Below are positions 47,576 to 58,759 of a stretch of 64,000 nt of DNA, piece by piece. The position numbers and the translations under genes were made by a program. The stretch lies in contig JAGTWJ010000017.1 in the NCBI GenBank assembly GCA_020064725.1, positions 2,604,001-2,668,000 on the forward strand, in the 5' to 3' direction. The notes beneath the pieces were generated by a model. The model had not been told where the DNA came from and did not search any database. It worked only from the letters and a program-made list of their open reading frames with translations. The first letter of the stretch is position 1. Each line of letters starts with the position of its first letter. Origin of the DNA: Drechslerella dactyloides. Its lineage: Eukaryota; Ascomycota; Orbiliomycetes; Orbiliales; Orbiliaceae.

Positions 47576-49231
47576 TTAAGATGCCTCTTGACATGTTCGA
47601 ATATTATGCCCAGCTCTACCGCATTGACTGCAGCGCAATACCCTTCCAGAGCCCCCTCCTGGCTGCATGTTGTCCTGACAGTTTTTTGGCTCTACCTGCT
47701 TATGCTGCCTACCTATGGTGTCTTGGTCCAGTATATCACCTGCCTGGTGTATGGTGAGCATGCCTCCATGCTGTATACGCTGTCTTTTTGCCCGCCGCCG
47801 TTTACTTAATGCTTCATTAGCAGAGCGCAGTGTTGTGTTCTCTGCACGTATAAGTGCCAATTGATGCATTATAGTCTGTGTCCCTTTAGACAGCTGGTCC
47901 ACAGCTGCTAGCAGTAATGTAGGAGAGCTATTCTGGTACTGGGTAATCTGGTTTTTGATCAGGCCTGCTTGTAGGCTAGCCTCTGATGGGTTTAATGGTG
48001 TTTTTGTAGTCCAGGTAGCTGCCGCATTCGCAGTGCCTGGACGTGAATTCGCTGGAGTAGCTGCTGGCAACTGTATATCCAGCTTTGATAAAACTTTGTC
48101 AGGGTTATAAGGTACAATGCCAGCTCCAGCAAAGCTGCTGCGTATGTTTTTAGGTGTTATTGCAGCAGTAAACGCCTTGTGGAACCCGGTGAGAAACTCC
48201 AGCTTAGAGATATGGTTAACGTACGCGCGCACCAAGCTCTCCACCTCATGGCTATACGCCTGCTTTAATGGCCCAAAGCAGCCAATATCCAGTGGCTGGA
48301 GGATATGCGATGAATGCGGCGGCATGCAGATTGTGACAATCTTATGCTCCTGGCAGTATAGCTCAAAGGCAACAGAGTGGTGGCTTTCGTGACCATCTAG
48401 GACTAATAGCCGGTAGTCCGAAATGCAGCGCCGCGCTGTAAACTTGTCGAAGTGCTTTAGCCACTGTAGAGCGAGCTCGTTCGTCGTCCAGCCGTTATCA
48501 GAAAGCGCAATAACCCAATCCGCTGGTAGCTTTGTCGCTGTATACCAGCTAGCTAAGTGGTGTTGCCCAGCGAGGACAATAAATGGCGGCACTGCCCAAC
48601 CTTCTGCGCCTATCCCCTGGATAACTGTTGCCCACTCGCGATTCCCAGGCTGCGCCAGCTTAGCTTTATCGCGTGTTTCAGCACCTGTAACAACAGTAGT
48701 TGTAGATATTATGCCCATTGCGAAGCCAGTCTCGTCGAAGTTGTAGATGTCATTGTCCGCGATGCCGTACTTGGTCTTTACAGCCTCTATTAGCTGAAAC
48801 CACTTGCTGATAAGTACAGGATCTTCGCATTTCGCTCGCTGGTAGTCGTACTTCCTGGACAGACGCGTCTGTAGCTCTGGGCGGCGTTTGACAAAGTTAC
48901 CAGCCCATCTCTTACCGACGCGTCGCGTACTATCGTCGCTACGCGCCAGCAGCAGCTGGTTGGCCATATCTTCCACACTACCCAGCCTAGGATGAAAAGA
49001 CCGCGCACATAGCTCAAGTATATATTGAACAATGGCATCCTCCTCCAATTTTGTAAGGTTTCGCGATTTAGGGATGCTGTCGCATCGTGAAGAGCGGCCA
49101 TTATATCGGCAGACTAAGGTGGTATAAGGGACATCATAATGCTTAGCAGCAGCTCGAATACTTAATTCTTGGTCTTTTTTCATAGCTTCAATAGCTAGAA
49201 GAACTCTGGATTCGGTCGTAGAGGCAGGCAT
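47576..49231 (-). CDS. Pogo/Fot1-family transposase (CENP-B-like, DDD)
   Basis: 551 residues from the ATG at 49231 (MPASTTESR), chosen because the helix-turn-helix homology starts right after it. The same frame stays open to another ATG at 49327 inside the terminal repeat, giving an alternative 583-residue form. Order: psq/CENP-B helix-turn-helix (about 8-50), Tc5/CENP-B-type second DNA-binding domain (about 60-130), then the DDE_1 endonuclease with likely catalytic Asp166 (NFDETGF), Asp279 (LVLDGHESH) and Asp315 (QPLDIGCFGPLK). The last part has a Ser/Thr/Asn-rich linker, a coiled basic segment and a C-terminal zinc knuckle C-x2-C-x4-H-x4-C. Family knowledge: it binds the terminal repeats in the nucleus and performs cut-and-paste transposition into TA. 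No frameshift or stop is present, so the enzyme looks functional. Confidence 0.95.
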   Translation of the reverse strand: MPASTTESRVLLAIEAMKKDQELSIRAAAKHYDVPYTTLVCRYNGRSSRCDSIPKSRNLTKLEEDAIVQYILELCARSFHPRLGSVEDMANQLLLARSDDSTRRVGKRWAGNFVKRRPELQTRLSRKYDYQRAKCEDPVLISKWFQLIEAVKTKYGIADNDIYNFDETGFAMGIISTTTVVTGAETRDKAKLAQPGNREWATVIQGIGAEGWAVPPFIVLAGQHHLASWYTATKLPADWVIALSDNGWTTNELALQWLKHFDKFTARRCISDYRLLVLDGHESHHSVAFELYCQEHKIVTICMPPHSSHILQPLDIGCFGPLKQAYSHEVESLVRAYVNHISKLEFLTGFHKAFTAAITPKNIRSSFAGAGIVPYNPDKVLSKLDIQLPAATPANSRPGTANAAATWTTKTPLNPSEASLQAGLIKNQITQYQNSSPTLLLAAVDQLSKGTQTIMHQLALIRAENTTLRSANEALSKRRRAKRQRIQHGGMLTIHQAGDILDQDTIGRQHKQVEPKNCQDNMQPGGGSGRVLRCSQCGRAGHNIRTCQEAS

Positions 49232-49282
49232 TGCGGTGGTTGTGGAGGTATAAGGTATAGGAGGAGTGGTGGGCGCGTAGGT

Positions 49283-49333
49283 GTGGTGAGGTGATCCGCT
49301 CGCTTGTCTGATCCGTTCGCTTATCATTGACGT
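49283..49333 (-). repeat. Right terminal inverted repeat of the pogo element
   Basis: Perfect inverted copy of 47442-47492. The upstream ATG of the long transposase form (49325-49327) lies inside it, so the repeat could encode the first residues. Confidence 0.95.
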
Positions 49334-50051
49334 TATATCATGAATGAATTAATTAATATTTCTTCTTTTTATTTTTTGATCTTTATACTACTAGTACTAG
49401 ACTATACTTCTTTGGTGGATACAAGGCCCGTGTATGTATAGTGCGACGCGGCAAGCAAGCTAAGTGCTGATCGATGATGCGATAGATAAAGAAAGGAAAT
49501 GATGCTCAAAGCTTGCATGAGTGTAAGAGAAATTTCTTGATCTCCAAGCGCTAGAGATCCGTCGAATGAAACTTTCGAACCGGGAAAAATTATACGGAAT
49601 CGAAGTATTAACAAAGGAAATGAAGATGGATGAATGACCGTCGAAATGGAATTTTGAGATACGCCCACGGTATCAAAACGAACGCGATCGAAATAAAAGA
49701 GTCCAGAAATAACGCCAATGTTAATGTGCAGTCAGACCGGTGGCTTTGTACAAGAGGGAACATGAATGATTGAAACCCATACCTTAAAAAAAAGAGAAAA
49801 CAAAGGAAAGGGATATCGATGAGCGAGTGGAAGAAACTTGGTCGATTGAAAGCAAAACAGGAAAGGATGTAGCATGCACCGTATAACACACATAAACTCT
49901 TGAATTTTATAACGACATATAAACCGTATATGCATAGCATACGTAAACGACCAGATAACGCCGGGTATCATTAAAAGCCGTAATTGTAAAATATCATATA
50001 AAACGAATGGAAAGTGAAAAATTTATTAGGAAGAGAAGCGAAGTCGCATTA
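49334..50051. other. AT-rich spacer right of the transposon
   Basis: Starts with the right TA target duplication (49334-49335). AT-rich, with no coding signal; it is the 3' flank of the next minus-strand gene. Confidence 0.6.
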
Positions 50052-51725
50052 TTAGATTGCAGCAGTTGCAGACCGCAATGCCAATGGCGGACGGGCCGTC
50101 GACATTGGCGAGCATCCAAGCCGTGGGCTCGGAAGCCCGTTCTTACCAAAAACAGGACGTAACTGGAACATACTAGTGTAGTCGTCCAGGCATCCCTCGA
50201 GGCACAGCTCGATGGTGAGAGGTGAATAGCCCTTCTCGTCGCCTTGTCCATTGGTTTTCTGTTTCTTATCGGGGGAGCCCGCAGAACTCGGTCGCGGGAA
50301 GCTATGGATGAGAAGAGCGTCGGCAGGTGGTGTTCTAGGGGTTGGAGGGAGAGGCTTCCATTGATTCGGGCGCCGTGGGCGAGGGGATAGAGAAGTGACA
50401 GATACGGCCGAGTCCGGGTCGGTATCATCAAAGTCGAAGTCTTCTACATTGAGGAATGCAGATTTTCCAGGGTGCAACGGTGGCATGCTGGAACGATGGC
50501 CGGGCTTCTCGGGGCGAAATCGCAGTGGAAGTCTTGGCGAAGGAGGCATCTTTGGGGAAGGGGGAGGTCTGGGGGTGGTAGAAAACTTCGGTGACGGAGG
50601 TGGCTTGGGCGAAGAGGGAACAGGTATCTTCGGCGACTTTGGTGAAGTAGGCGGCTTGGGTGAGTGGGGAGGAGATAGCAGAGAAACCTCGGAGTCTGGG
50701 AGGAACATGGAACGAAGCCCAAGAGGAGCCAACGCGGAGTCCCGAATTCTAAGCGAGGACGTTCTCTTTGGAATCACCGGGAGCCCTGGTAGTGACTTTA
50801 CGTGCTTGAGAGACTTGAGAACCTCCTTGACTGGTTGTGGTGCTGGTGACTTTGCTCTTGGCGGTCGAGGCGGGATCTTGCTCGCCTTCCTGACTCTCTT
50901 GTCAACCTGCCCAACAACATGCTTCAGCCTATCCACGCTCATTTCGAGGTGGGCGCTGGATTTCCTGAGGCTCTCGAAGCAACGGCCCCAAACTTCGATA
51001 TTGTTCAGCATCGTCCGGTAGTTGCGAACGAGCCCTGTATTCTTCCAGCCCTTTTTTATCGAGGTCATGTATTTGGACAGCTCGGCGAGGCCTCGCGTAC
51101 CCTCAGCGACATCTTTCAGGTTCTTATCTAGGGCGGACGCTGTTGTCTTAACGACGGCGTCCACCTTTTGATTACCCTCTGATATCTGCTTCCTGAAAGC
51201 GAGATCTGTAGCTAGCATCTTCTCGAAGACCGCAGAATTATCGATCGCCGCTTTGAGGCTCTTGTGTCTGTCCTCGATATCAGTAATCGCCGAGTCGATT
51301 GTGGTTGTAGCTTTGTTCAAGAACTTGTTGATATCATCGACGTGTCGCTGTAATATCTTGACAACTTCTGTCTCTGACTTTGCGAGCTTCTTGTGCAATA
51401 GATGAATGCCGAAGGCGATCTGTGCAAAGACCTTGACCAGTGGATGATGCTTGAGATCGAGGCCCTTAGGATTGACAGCGTTCTCCACGTCGACATCCGA
51501 GCATCTCATGGATTCGAGGAACGGGCCTTGCATCGAGGATACAGGATGTTCGAGAACACTGGGCCGGCCAGCCTGCGCGGATTCCGACTCGGAGCCTGCG
51601 CTGTCCGAGGCAGATGAGTACGACCGTTCGCTCTTGTAGGCATCACCATTCTCTGCTGAAAAACCAAAATCTGGGCTCTCGCTGCGGATACGGAAAACCT
51701 TCTTCTTGAAGAAGCGGGCAGGCAT
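50052..51725 (-). CDS. Coiled-coil and proline-rich protein, unrecognised
   Basis: Single exon, 557 residues from the ATG at 51725 (MPARFFKKKVFRIR); an upstream GTG at 51761 in the same frame is not used. Residues 1-12 are strongly basic; 30-55 are a Ser/Glu/Asp stretch likely to be phosphorylated. Residues about 95-285 are alpha-helical with heptad-like spacing (KLAKSETEVVKILQRHVDDI, then DKNLKDVAEGTRGLAELS), resembling BAR-like or spectrin-like helical bundles in character only. Residues 350-400 are S-P-K-P-P-x-S-P-K repeats, followed by an acidic DFDFDDTDPDS patch and more Pro/Ser. The C-terminus is compact (LTIELCLEGCLDDY). I do not recognise a family. Proline repeats of this kind often bind SH3 domains, so a cortical or cytoskeletal adaptor is conceivable, but this is inference. 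Confidence 0.75.
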   Translation of the reverse strand: MPARFFKKKVFRIRSESPDFGFSAENGDAYKSERSYSSASDSAGSESESAQAGRPSVLEHPVSSMQGPFLESMRCSDVDVENAVNPKGLDLKHHPLVKVFAQIAFGIHLLHKKLAKSETEVVKILQRHVDDINKFLNKATTTIDSAITDIEDRHKSLKAAIDNSAVFEKMLATDLAFRKQISEGNQKVDAVVKTTASALDKNLKDVAEGTRGLAELSKYMTSIKKGWKNTGLVRNYRTMLNNIEVWGRCFESLRKSSAHLEMSVDRLKHVVGQVDKRVRKASKIPPRPPRAKSPAPQPVKEVLKSLKHVKSLPGLPVIPKRTSSLRIRDSALAPLGLRSMFLPDSEVSLLSPPHSPKPPTSPKSPKIPVPSSPKPPPSPKFSTTPRPPPSPKMPPSPRLPLRFRPEKPGHRSSMPPLHPGKSAFLNVEDFDFDDTDPDSAVSVTSLSPRPRRPNQWKPLPPTPRTPPADALLIHSFPRPSSAGSPDKKQKTNGQGDEKGYSPLTIELCLEGCLDDYTSMFQLRPVFGKNGLPSPRLGCSPMSTARPPLALRSATAAI

Positions 51726-53422
51726 ATTGGCGCCGAAAACGGGATGGGTCCACTCATTCACTTTTGCGACGGTTGCGTATGCTGCTGTTGCGGGTCTGTA
51801 TTCAAGAGCAAGGACGAGGATGAGCTTGCGTTGTTCTTGTGTTATCTTGGGTCCATGTCTACTTACCTGAAGAAGTATGATAGCCTGAACCGACCAAATC
51901 CAAAGTCCATATATTTGCGAGACTGGTATGGCGGTATCAATGGAAAGGCGGAGCGTCTCGAGCGACCGGTCCTGTAGATAGAAGCCCGCCCGAGTGAAAA
52001 CCGTCCGATTGCTGGGTTTTAAATTCTAGTATCAGGTCTGGGAGGATGCATGCAGCGGCCTGCGTCGAAATTATAGATATCTGGCAACCACCAGCTCCCA
52101 GAGATATAGGAATATAAGAAAGAAACAATGAAACAGCAACCGCAAGAAAGAGATACAACTACGGAACTGATTCTTTTCGAAACGGATGAGAGCCGAATTT
52201 ATGATAACCGTTGGATTTCGTGCCCGAACAGTTGCGGCGGGTGTGTGTACCCCTGCCGGTCTCATAAAAAGCACATTTGAGGAGAAAGTTAAAGTTAGTT
52301 GCTTATCGTACTAGTTCTCAACGTGGTACCCACCCGCACTGCAGATGGCTGCGCAGCTAATGTACGTACATGTGCATAGTTGGTACCTACACAGGATGAT
52401 TCCCAGGTTTTTTCTCACCATGCATGTATGTATTCAACCTGGACGATGCGATGCGGCCCCCACCCCTTGCATTCTGCCCTCCTGCCTCTTATCCATGAGG
52501 TTTGGGCGAAAAGGCCGATAGCGGTTGATGCGAGATCGACGGTTGCTCATGCACGAAGGTCGTGTCGTCTTCACGAGCGCTAGGGTTGCTCTCCAATTCG
52601 ACATGGTAGGAGAAGCTTCATACAGTAGCACGAGGAACCGACTCCGCAATCAGCAGAACGGCACGGCGTAAACCCGCCGCGTAGAGCTAACGGATTTATC
52701 TATTTATTTGTTTGTGTCGCCAGGTGTTTATACTCTGCTAAAATGTTTATTATAGTCGTGTTTTGAGAAGGCAAAAGCGGTCCGAAAGACATTACATTGC
52801 CACGGCTGTGCTGTGCTAGAAGCAATTTCTCCTCATGCAGGGAACCAAATGGCGACGTATCTTCTCATGCAGAGATTATTAAGAACGCTTCGATTATGTG
52901 ACGGTGAAAAAGAAACCCTACGCTATGGCGTGCATGCAACCAAAATAATCCTCCTCACGGGTAGCGGAGGTTATATGTCTACTGGCGCTGGTGCAGCGAC
53001 CTTGATATCTGCCTGCCGAATGCCCACACCCACCCTAGGCCGTTCCGATATCTAATCGGCAGTTGACTCTGTGAGGCACGATTCCGCTCCATGAGTACAT
53101 TGTTAAAGTGTAGCTGCATCCAACCCGCGCGTATGCCGGCAACAAGTTGTAACGCTGCCGGCTGCCAAGCTGTCTGTCTCTTCGACCGCGATGATTTGTG
53201 TCGCTGTTTGCCTGCAGGAGTTAGGACGCTGGCGAACAGATCGATTCCCGGTTTGAGTAGGTTATTGGCGAAACAACTCAGCTGGCGAGACCCTCTGCAT
53301 GACGTAAATCAAAATCTGCCAACGGTCAGTCGCCCAGCACACAGTGACAGGGTGAACGAGGATGTATGCAGTTTTGCCAGTCTGCTGTCGCCTACTGTTG
53401 TTGGGCACTTCTGAGGATTTTG

Positions 53423-53458
53423 GAGAGAGAGAGAGAGACAGAAAGTATGTGTGTGTGT
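53423..53458 (+). repeat. Adjacent GA and GT microsatellites
   Basis: Eight GA units are followed, after a short spacer, by six GT units. This is a plain simple repeat in the spacer. Confidence 0.85.
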
Positions 53459-54677
53459 TCTGGCCCCAAAATACTGGCATGCATTATCTCAGACTGTAGC
53501 ATGTCGAGTTGGTGTCAGATAGGTTGAACTCATGCCCTTGATGCTTGTGCACTGCAGTAAGAATTGCGTTGCACAAGCTTGTCCTTATTCCTGAGCTGCA
53601 GTGATTACCTAGGTAGTCGGTTGTTCCTGATACAATTGCTCGCCATCAATTACTGGCTCGCCTAGAAGCTCGAGCTCTGGGTGGGTATCTGACTATACAA
53701 CGGCTGCTGCGGGAAAAGAGAATAAGACTGAGACTGAGAGACAACGGCGAAAAAGCTCTCCAATGGATCCGGTACAACCAGAGAGGCGGAATTGCCAAGT
53801 TAACCGTTCGAGTACTCGAGTCCTTACGCCACCTTGTCGCCATGCAACTTCCTACTTCGCTTACCTGCATCACGAGTGCGCCATGCAACGACTACCTGCG
53901 CCTGTCACACTTTGCGTTCACCGAATTGCTGCTGTGTGTCTGAGCCTTGGTGAGACCTGCGTGGAGGTCTACCCCTCTTTCCGATCGATTGATCAATCCG
54001 TGCGTTAAAGGAATAATGGTAAGGAAGTCTGTTATTGTGCTCGTAAGCTGAGCTTTGCTTTTGGGTCGATCTCGGTCACCGCCATACCATTTCCTGCCCT
54101 TGTTGTTGCTGCAAGTTTGGACCACACTGTCGCACTGGCCTTGTGCTGAACCCTGTCGATTCGGCAATCGCGTTATGTTCGTCCTCTCTCCGGAATATTT
54201 ATTACTGGATCGGGAAATATTCCAATGCAACTGATCTTTTTTGATTCCTTCGGTCTTGATCTCGGCCTCACCTGAGCAGCTTGTTCGAGGAGGTGTCTTG
54301 AAAAAATATTATACTGCGGTACTGGTCTTCACCGAGAATTGAGTACTTGGGGCAAACTCCATTACTATGAGAGTATCGCGAGGGTATCACGAAATTCAGA
54401 ATGCCGCTCCACTCAGCGGCCCACTATTCCTAGATACTTGCTGAGGATTATGTCCAAGCGCATGATCTAGTTCTGCTATTACCTGGTTTTAGCAGGAATA
54501 TTACCCTGTTTTCCCTAGACTTCGAGAGGGCCTTCCGACATCAACAGGTAATATCCAATGATGGTAGCGTAACGCAATTGAGGCCTTGTTTAGCGTTTCG
54601 GTTCGGTGATTATAGGAGGGGCAGGGCCCAATCTCAAATCCGGGTTTAGAGGAACGCCTTGTGGCCATGGAGAAACT

Positions 54678-54698
54678 CCACTCACTCACTCACTCACT
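54678..54698 (+). repeat. CACT tetranucleotide repeat
   Basis: Five near-perfect copies of CACT in tandem within noncoding sequence. Confidence 0.85.
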
Positions 54699-57600
54699 TT
54701 CCTTGTTTCTCTCAATCGATGAGTATGTAGTACGGCATTTCCATTGCCCCAACGGCCGCACTGGCCTCAGGCGCGTCTGGAAAACACGTATTCCTCTTTC
54801 GGTGATTTTGGGGCATCATTGTTGATCACGTCTTCTGAATTCCTGCCCGCTATCGTAAAAAAGTAAAATCAAGCTGAAGGCGAACTACTAGAAGGAGGAT
54901 AGAGCGACACCACACGCTTCTCTCACGTTGATGTCAGCCACCGCCATTATTGTTCTGTACAGACATGTAGGTACCTTACATCGATCTTAGACGTTTCGAA
55001 AACGCTCCATTTCCCGCTCTACCCAAGAGGTCCAATTACCTGGGTATCCATGATAATGCAGGGGAAAATGTCTGCCGATGCTGTTCAAATGATGAGGCAG
55101 TGAGGCCAGTCTGCCAGTCTGATATTGATCGAGGCAGAGTGACTAGAATTTTCACAGTATACGTCAGAGCTACAAGCAAGAATTCGCTTGATCGATTGAG
55201 AGCATCCAGTATACACCGCAGCTCGCCAGCCTCGCAATTCAGTTTTCAGACGAACTATTTCTGGTACGTAACACTTAACATATTTCGTAATCTTGAACAT
55301 TAGTTTCTTTTGGTAATGAGGCACTGTTGGAGATGTACCGTTATCTTGAACATACTATAGCTTCGTAGGTATCAGGCTGAGCCTACGATCTGTAGGTACA
55401 CGTGTATTGTGGATGGCTTATTGTGGAGTTGTGCTGTGACGGCCAGCTCTGCATCTGCAGACTTTCGTCGTGCGAGTGGAGACTCTCGCGTGTGTGGACG
55501 AGTGAAGCGGGTTCCAGGATGCAGGGTTAAACTTGCCCGGCTACCCAATGCTTGGTGCCGAGATCGGTTACAAAACCGCTTTGGCCGCATGCACGCGAAG
55601 GCTCATATGCCTCACAACCGCACAATCCACATTACAGGCTTTCGCCAGCGGTCCAAACCCACATGAAAAACGGAGTGGAGAGGCTATAAGCTGGCGCTTG
55701 CGACCATTGTGATTGTGGACGATCTTCGAAGCCTTCTTCCCTAGGTGGGGATAGAGTTGTAGAGCTGAAATATTATGCTCCAGCCAGCTTATTTATTGGC
55801 CTTCTGCTCCGCCAGGTGTACAGTTGCGCGTGAAGTTTGGATATCAGGTTTCTGCTGTACAGTTGGCGGCCCATCAGCTTCAGAGCTTGAAGGACTGGAC
55901 CCTGAAAGCCGTAGCACTTAATTGCTTGTTTTCTTTCTGGCTTGCTTTTCAGTCCAACTCATCAGCCCACCATGCTTACATACTGAGGGCATAAGGGTTC
56001 CTCTCGAAATTCTCTGGCGAAAGCCGGTTACCTTGCATGCAGGAGAGTGACCGTTTCTTGACCTATTTAGGAAAACGAATCGTGCATGCATACATAGTCC
56101 CGAGACTAATGCATATAGCTTATTCTTCCGGCGAGGAGAATTTCTCACCTGGGAAAGGTGAAGCTTCTGAATCAGGTAATCAGATTTTTACTCGCGCAAG
56201 CTTGCTCGGTCGTCGTGCCGATACAACTGGCGAGGCTGAGGTAAACCCAATCTCGTTGATATTTAATCTTTCGGACATCTGCAGTTCCAATCAAATGGCG
56301 CTGGCGCACCTGTCGCCTTGAACCTAGAATATTCTTACTCCAATCTTACTCATGTCGTCTATGATTAACGGAAGACAACAAATGTTACTCGGTCAACAGT
56401 CGACTTATTGGATGTGCTGTAGATCTATGGAAGTACCTATACAAAATAAGACTGCCTAGGAAACGGAAAGCCAAACACAAGAAGCAACAGGTTTCTAGCA
56501 ACGGGAGACACATGACGGCGAGGTGGTGCGTAAGTACTTACATACGTGTATGTACGTACCTACGGAACGGTTCCCAGCGGGCCAGCGGATATCGCGGCTT
56601 CAAACACCTTGCCCCTCTTTTCATGATGAGAATTCCAATCGGGCTACTTTGGCTCGACGCAGCAGGTTGGGTGATTTGTGCAAGCAACAAAATCTTGACA
56701 GATTCGGTTTAACGTCGACACATTGACTTGACGATCAGACATTTAAGTTACAGGCTAGACGTGTGTACAACTACATGCTCCATGTATACATACAGTACGT
56801 GAATGTGCATCAATTGCGATCAAGTCCGCCTCGGAATCCACCTAGTCCCCAATATTTGATGTCAGGCGCTCTAGCAGACTACAATCTACCCGCGACCCTA
56901 ACGTTACATGTACATGTAGGGCTTAGAAAGCAAATTACCTGTTGTCGAGGAATCTGCATGCAAGACGGGTCGTATTATTGATGCACACATTTTGAAGAAC
57001 TTGCATACAACCTCCTAAGAAGTACCTATATGCAGGTACTTACTTCCAAGCAGACTCGACTCTCGTTACATAGGTAGGTACGTAGTAGCAACGGAGATAA
57101 AATAAACCGTCTGCCCGTAACTGAGCGGAAATCCTACAATCGCTTAACCCGAAGCGCGACGCCTGAAGCTTGGCTACTGCACTTTCCTGAGACAAATGGC
57201 AAGTTCAAAACCTGCACGGCAGTCCCAGGAGCCGAAGCCTCCCCAAGTTCGCCGTCTGTGAAAGGTTTTCGCGCTTAGGAATAGCCTTGGGCAGAGTCGA
57301 ATCGTCGAAGGTGGGGCCGACTGGTCGCGTCCGAGCCATCAACGTGACCGCGCGCAATCGGAAATGCGGTCTGTTGACCCCTGGTTCTGGAAGTACAAGC
57401 CGCGACGCGTGGGTAGAGGTTGCGCCACGGGAGGGGTCCAGACGATAGCTTATCAATATTGTCAGGCACGAGGCGGGTGCCTGCATGAAGTCAATCGATC
57501 ATTGTGGAGATTATATACATCGGCTCGTGGGTGCCGATGTTAATTTAACGCGCCTGCGGGTCATGATGTTTAAATTATATTTCTGGGTCCGGGTGCGCAC

Positions 57601-58759
57601 GCAATAATATCGCATTACTGGAGCCCCGCAGGGTCCCGTGATGGGGGACAACAAACAAACACGAGGAAGTAGGCATCGCCGATCCTGTTTGGCAAATCCT
57701 CATATGTTAAGGGATTCGTGAAACAAGCTGGCGATTGATAGCCCTCCCTACTGGTATAATTTCGCATGTGATTCCAACGATTTTGGGACCGTGTGAGACC
57801 AAGGCTCTTGCAGGCCTGGTTATTCGTATCACAAGTTAATCCTGAACGACCAGGTCCAAAGAGCAGTGATTTAAAGCTCCAGGGTCTGTGGTCTTCCGCT
57901 GAACCGTAATCGCGTGCGCCTAATATCAGCTTACAGTGCCACCACTATCGTGAGATTGTGTTATTCTGTATGCAATGTCGGATCGCTATAGTTCTACAAT
58001 AGGGAATCGATAGCACGCGGTCCATTGTTTTACCTGGATGTTGTGGATCTATGGATACTCGAATCAGAAGTAAAGGGCTTCGTTGAGAGATGTTATATTG
58101 GTATGCGGATGCGCCCTAGTCTCAAGGTGGTCCCTTCCCAAGCTGAAGACCTCTAAAGACGCTTTTTACTTCAAGGTACGCCGCTAAGTCTATAGCGATT
58201 TATTTTAGGTGAACTTCTATAGGAGGGGTGAACGCACGTTTTTCCTATCAATATATCAATCTGCGTGCATCTGCTGTCGATCGAGTTGGCGAGTCGTTCA
58301 ACATGTTACCCAAACACTTTCATTATATGGCTCCAACGACGCAATTTCCATTGCAGTGTATTATAATTATACCTAAGTACTTACCTATGGAATACGATTG
58401 ACTTCATGCCCATGAATGTTGAGCATTCATGGATTGACAAGTGCGTATGTGATCTAGAAAGATAATCAATCTAGTGCATCCAACAGATGAAATGTGTTGC
58501 GCAATTGCCTTTCGTTGCGTCGTCGTGATCAATGTTCACTGGATGTTACGCGCATAAAGAATTAGCTCAAAATTGATAGAGAGATAGACAAATATCTCTC
58601 AAGTTGGTTAATGGTGACTTGTGGAAGTTTAAAGTAATGACCGCAAATACGATTGTTCGAGCCTCCGATCCTCTTCTACGAATGAGCCATCAGACACATG
58701 CAAGATGACCGACTCACTGACTGTTCTCGGCGTAATATGGGGGCTCGCTTTCTTTTGCA

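Larger units (their letters stand above)
47442..49333 (-). mobile_element. Complete pogo/Fot1-type DNA transposon
   Basis: The 1892-bp element is bounded by perfect 51-bp terminal inverted repeats (47442-47492 and 49283-49333) starting ACGTCAATGATAAGCG, and by a TA dinucleotide on each side (47440-47441 and 49334-49335), the target duplication of the Tc1/mariner-pogo superfamily. It contains one uninterrupted transposase gene on the minus strand. Perfect ends, an intact frame and no stop codons argue for a recent insertion without repeat-induced point mutation, so it may still be active. It lies in the spacer between an orphan gene and a coiled-coil gene and interrupts neither. Confidence 0.95.
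51726..58759. other. Seven-kilobase gene-poor spacer
   Basis: No supported gene. Simple repeats occur: GA at 53423-53438 next to GT at 53447-53458, and CACT at 54678-54698. A GC-richer island at about 57180-57490 has frames open on overlapping strands but no motif. GTAC- and TGCATGCA-rich words are frequent (55.3-57.1 kb), and a perfect 8-bp stem with a short loop (CATGAATG...CATTCATG) lies at 58411-58432. A small multi-exon gene could be hidden here. Confidence 0.45.

Noticed and set aside
53091..53414. Plus-strand frame of 107 codons with several cysteines near its start
   Set aside because: There is no signal peptide, so it does not fit a small secreted cysteine-rich protein, and nothing else supports coding.
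57205..57486. Minus-strand frame of 93 codons in a GC-rich island
   Set aside because: No ATG-supported family similarity, overlapping frames are open, and there is no splice chain.
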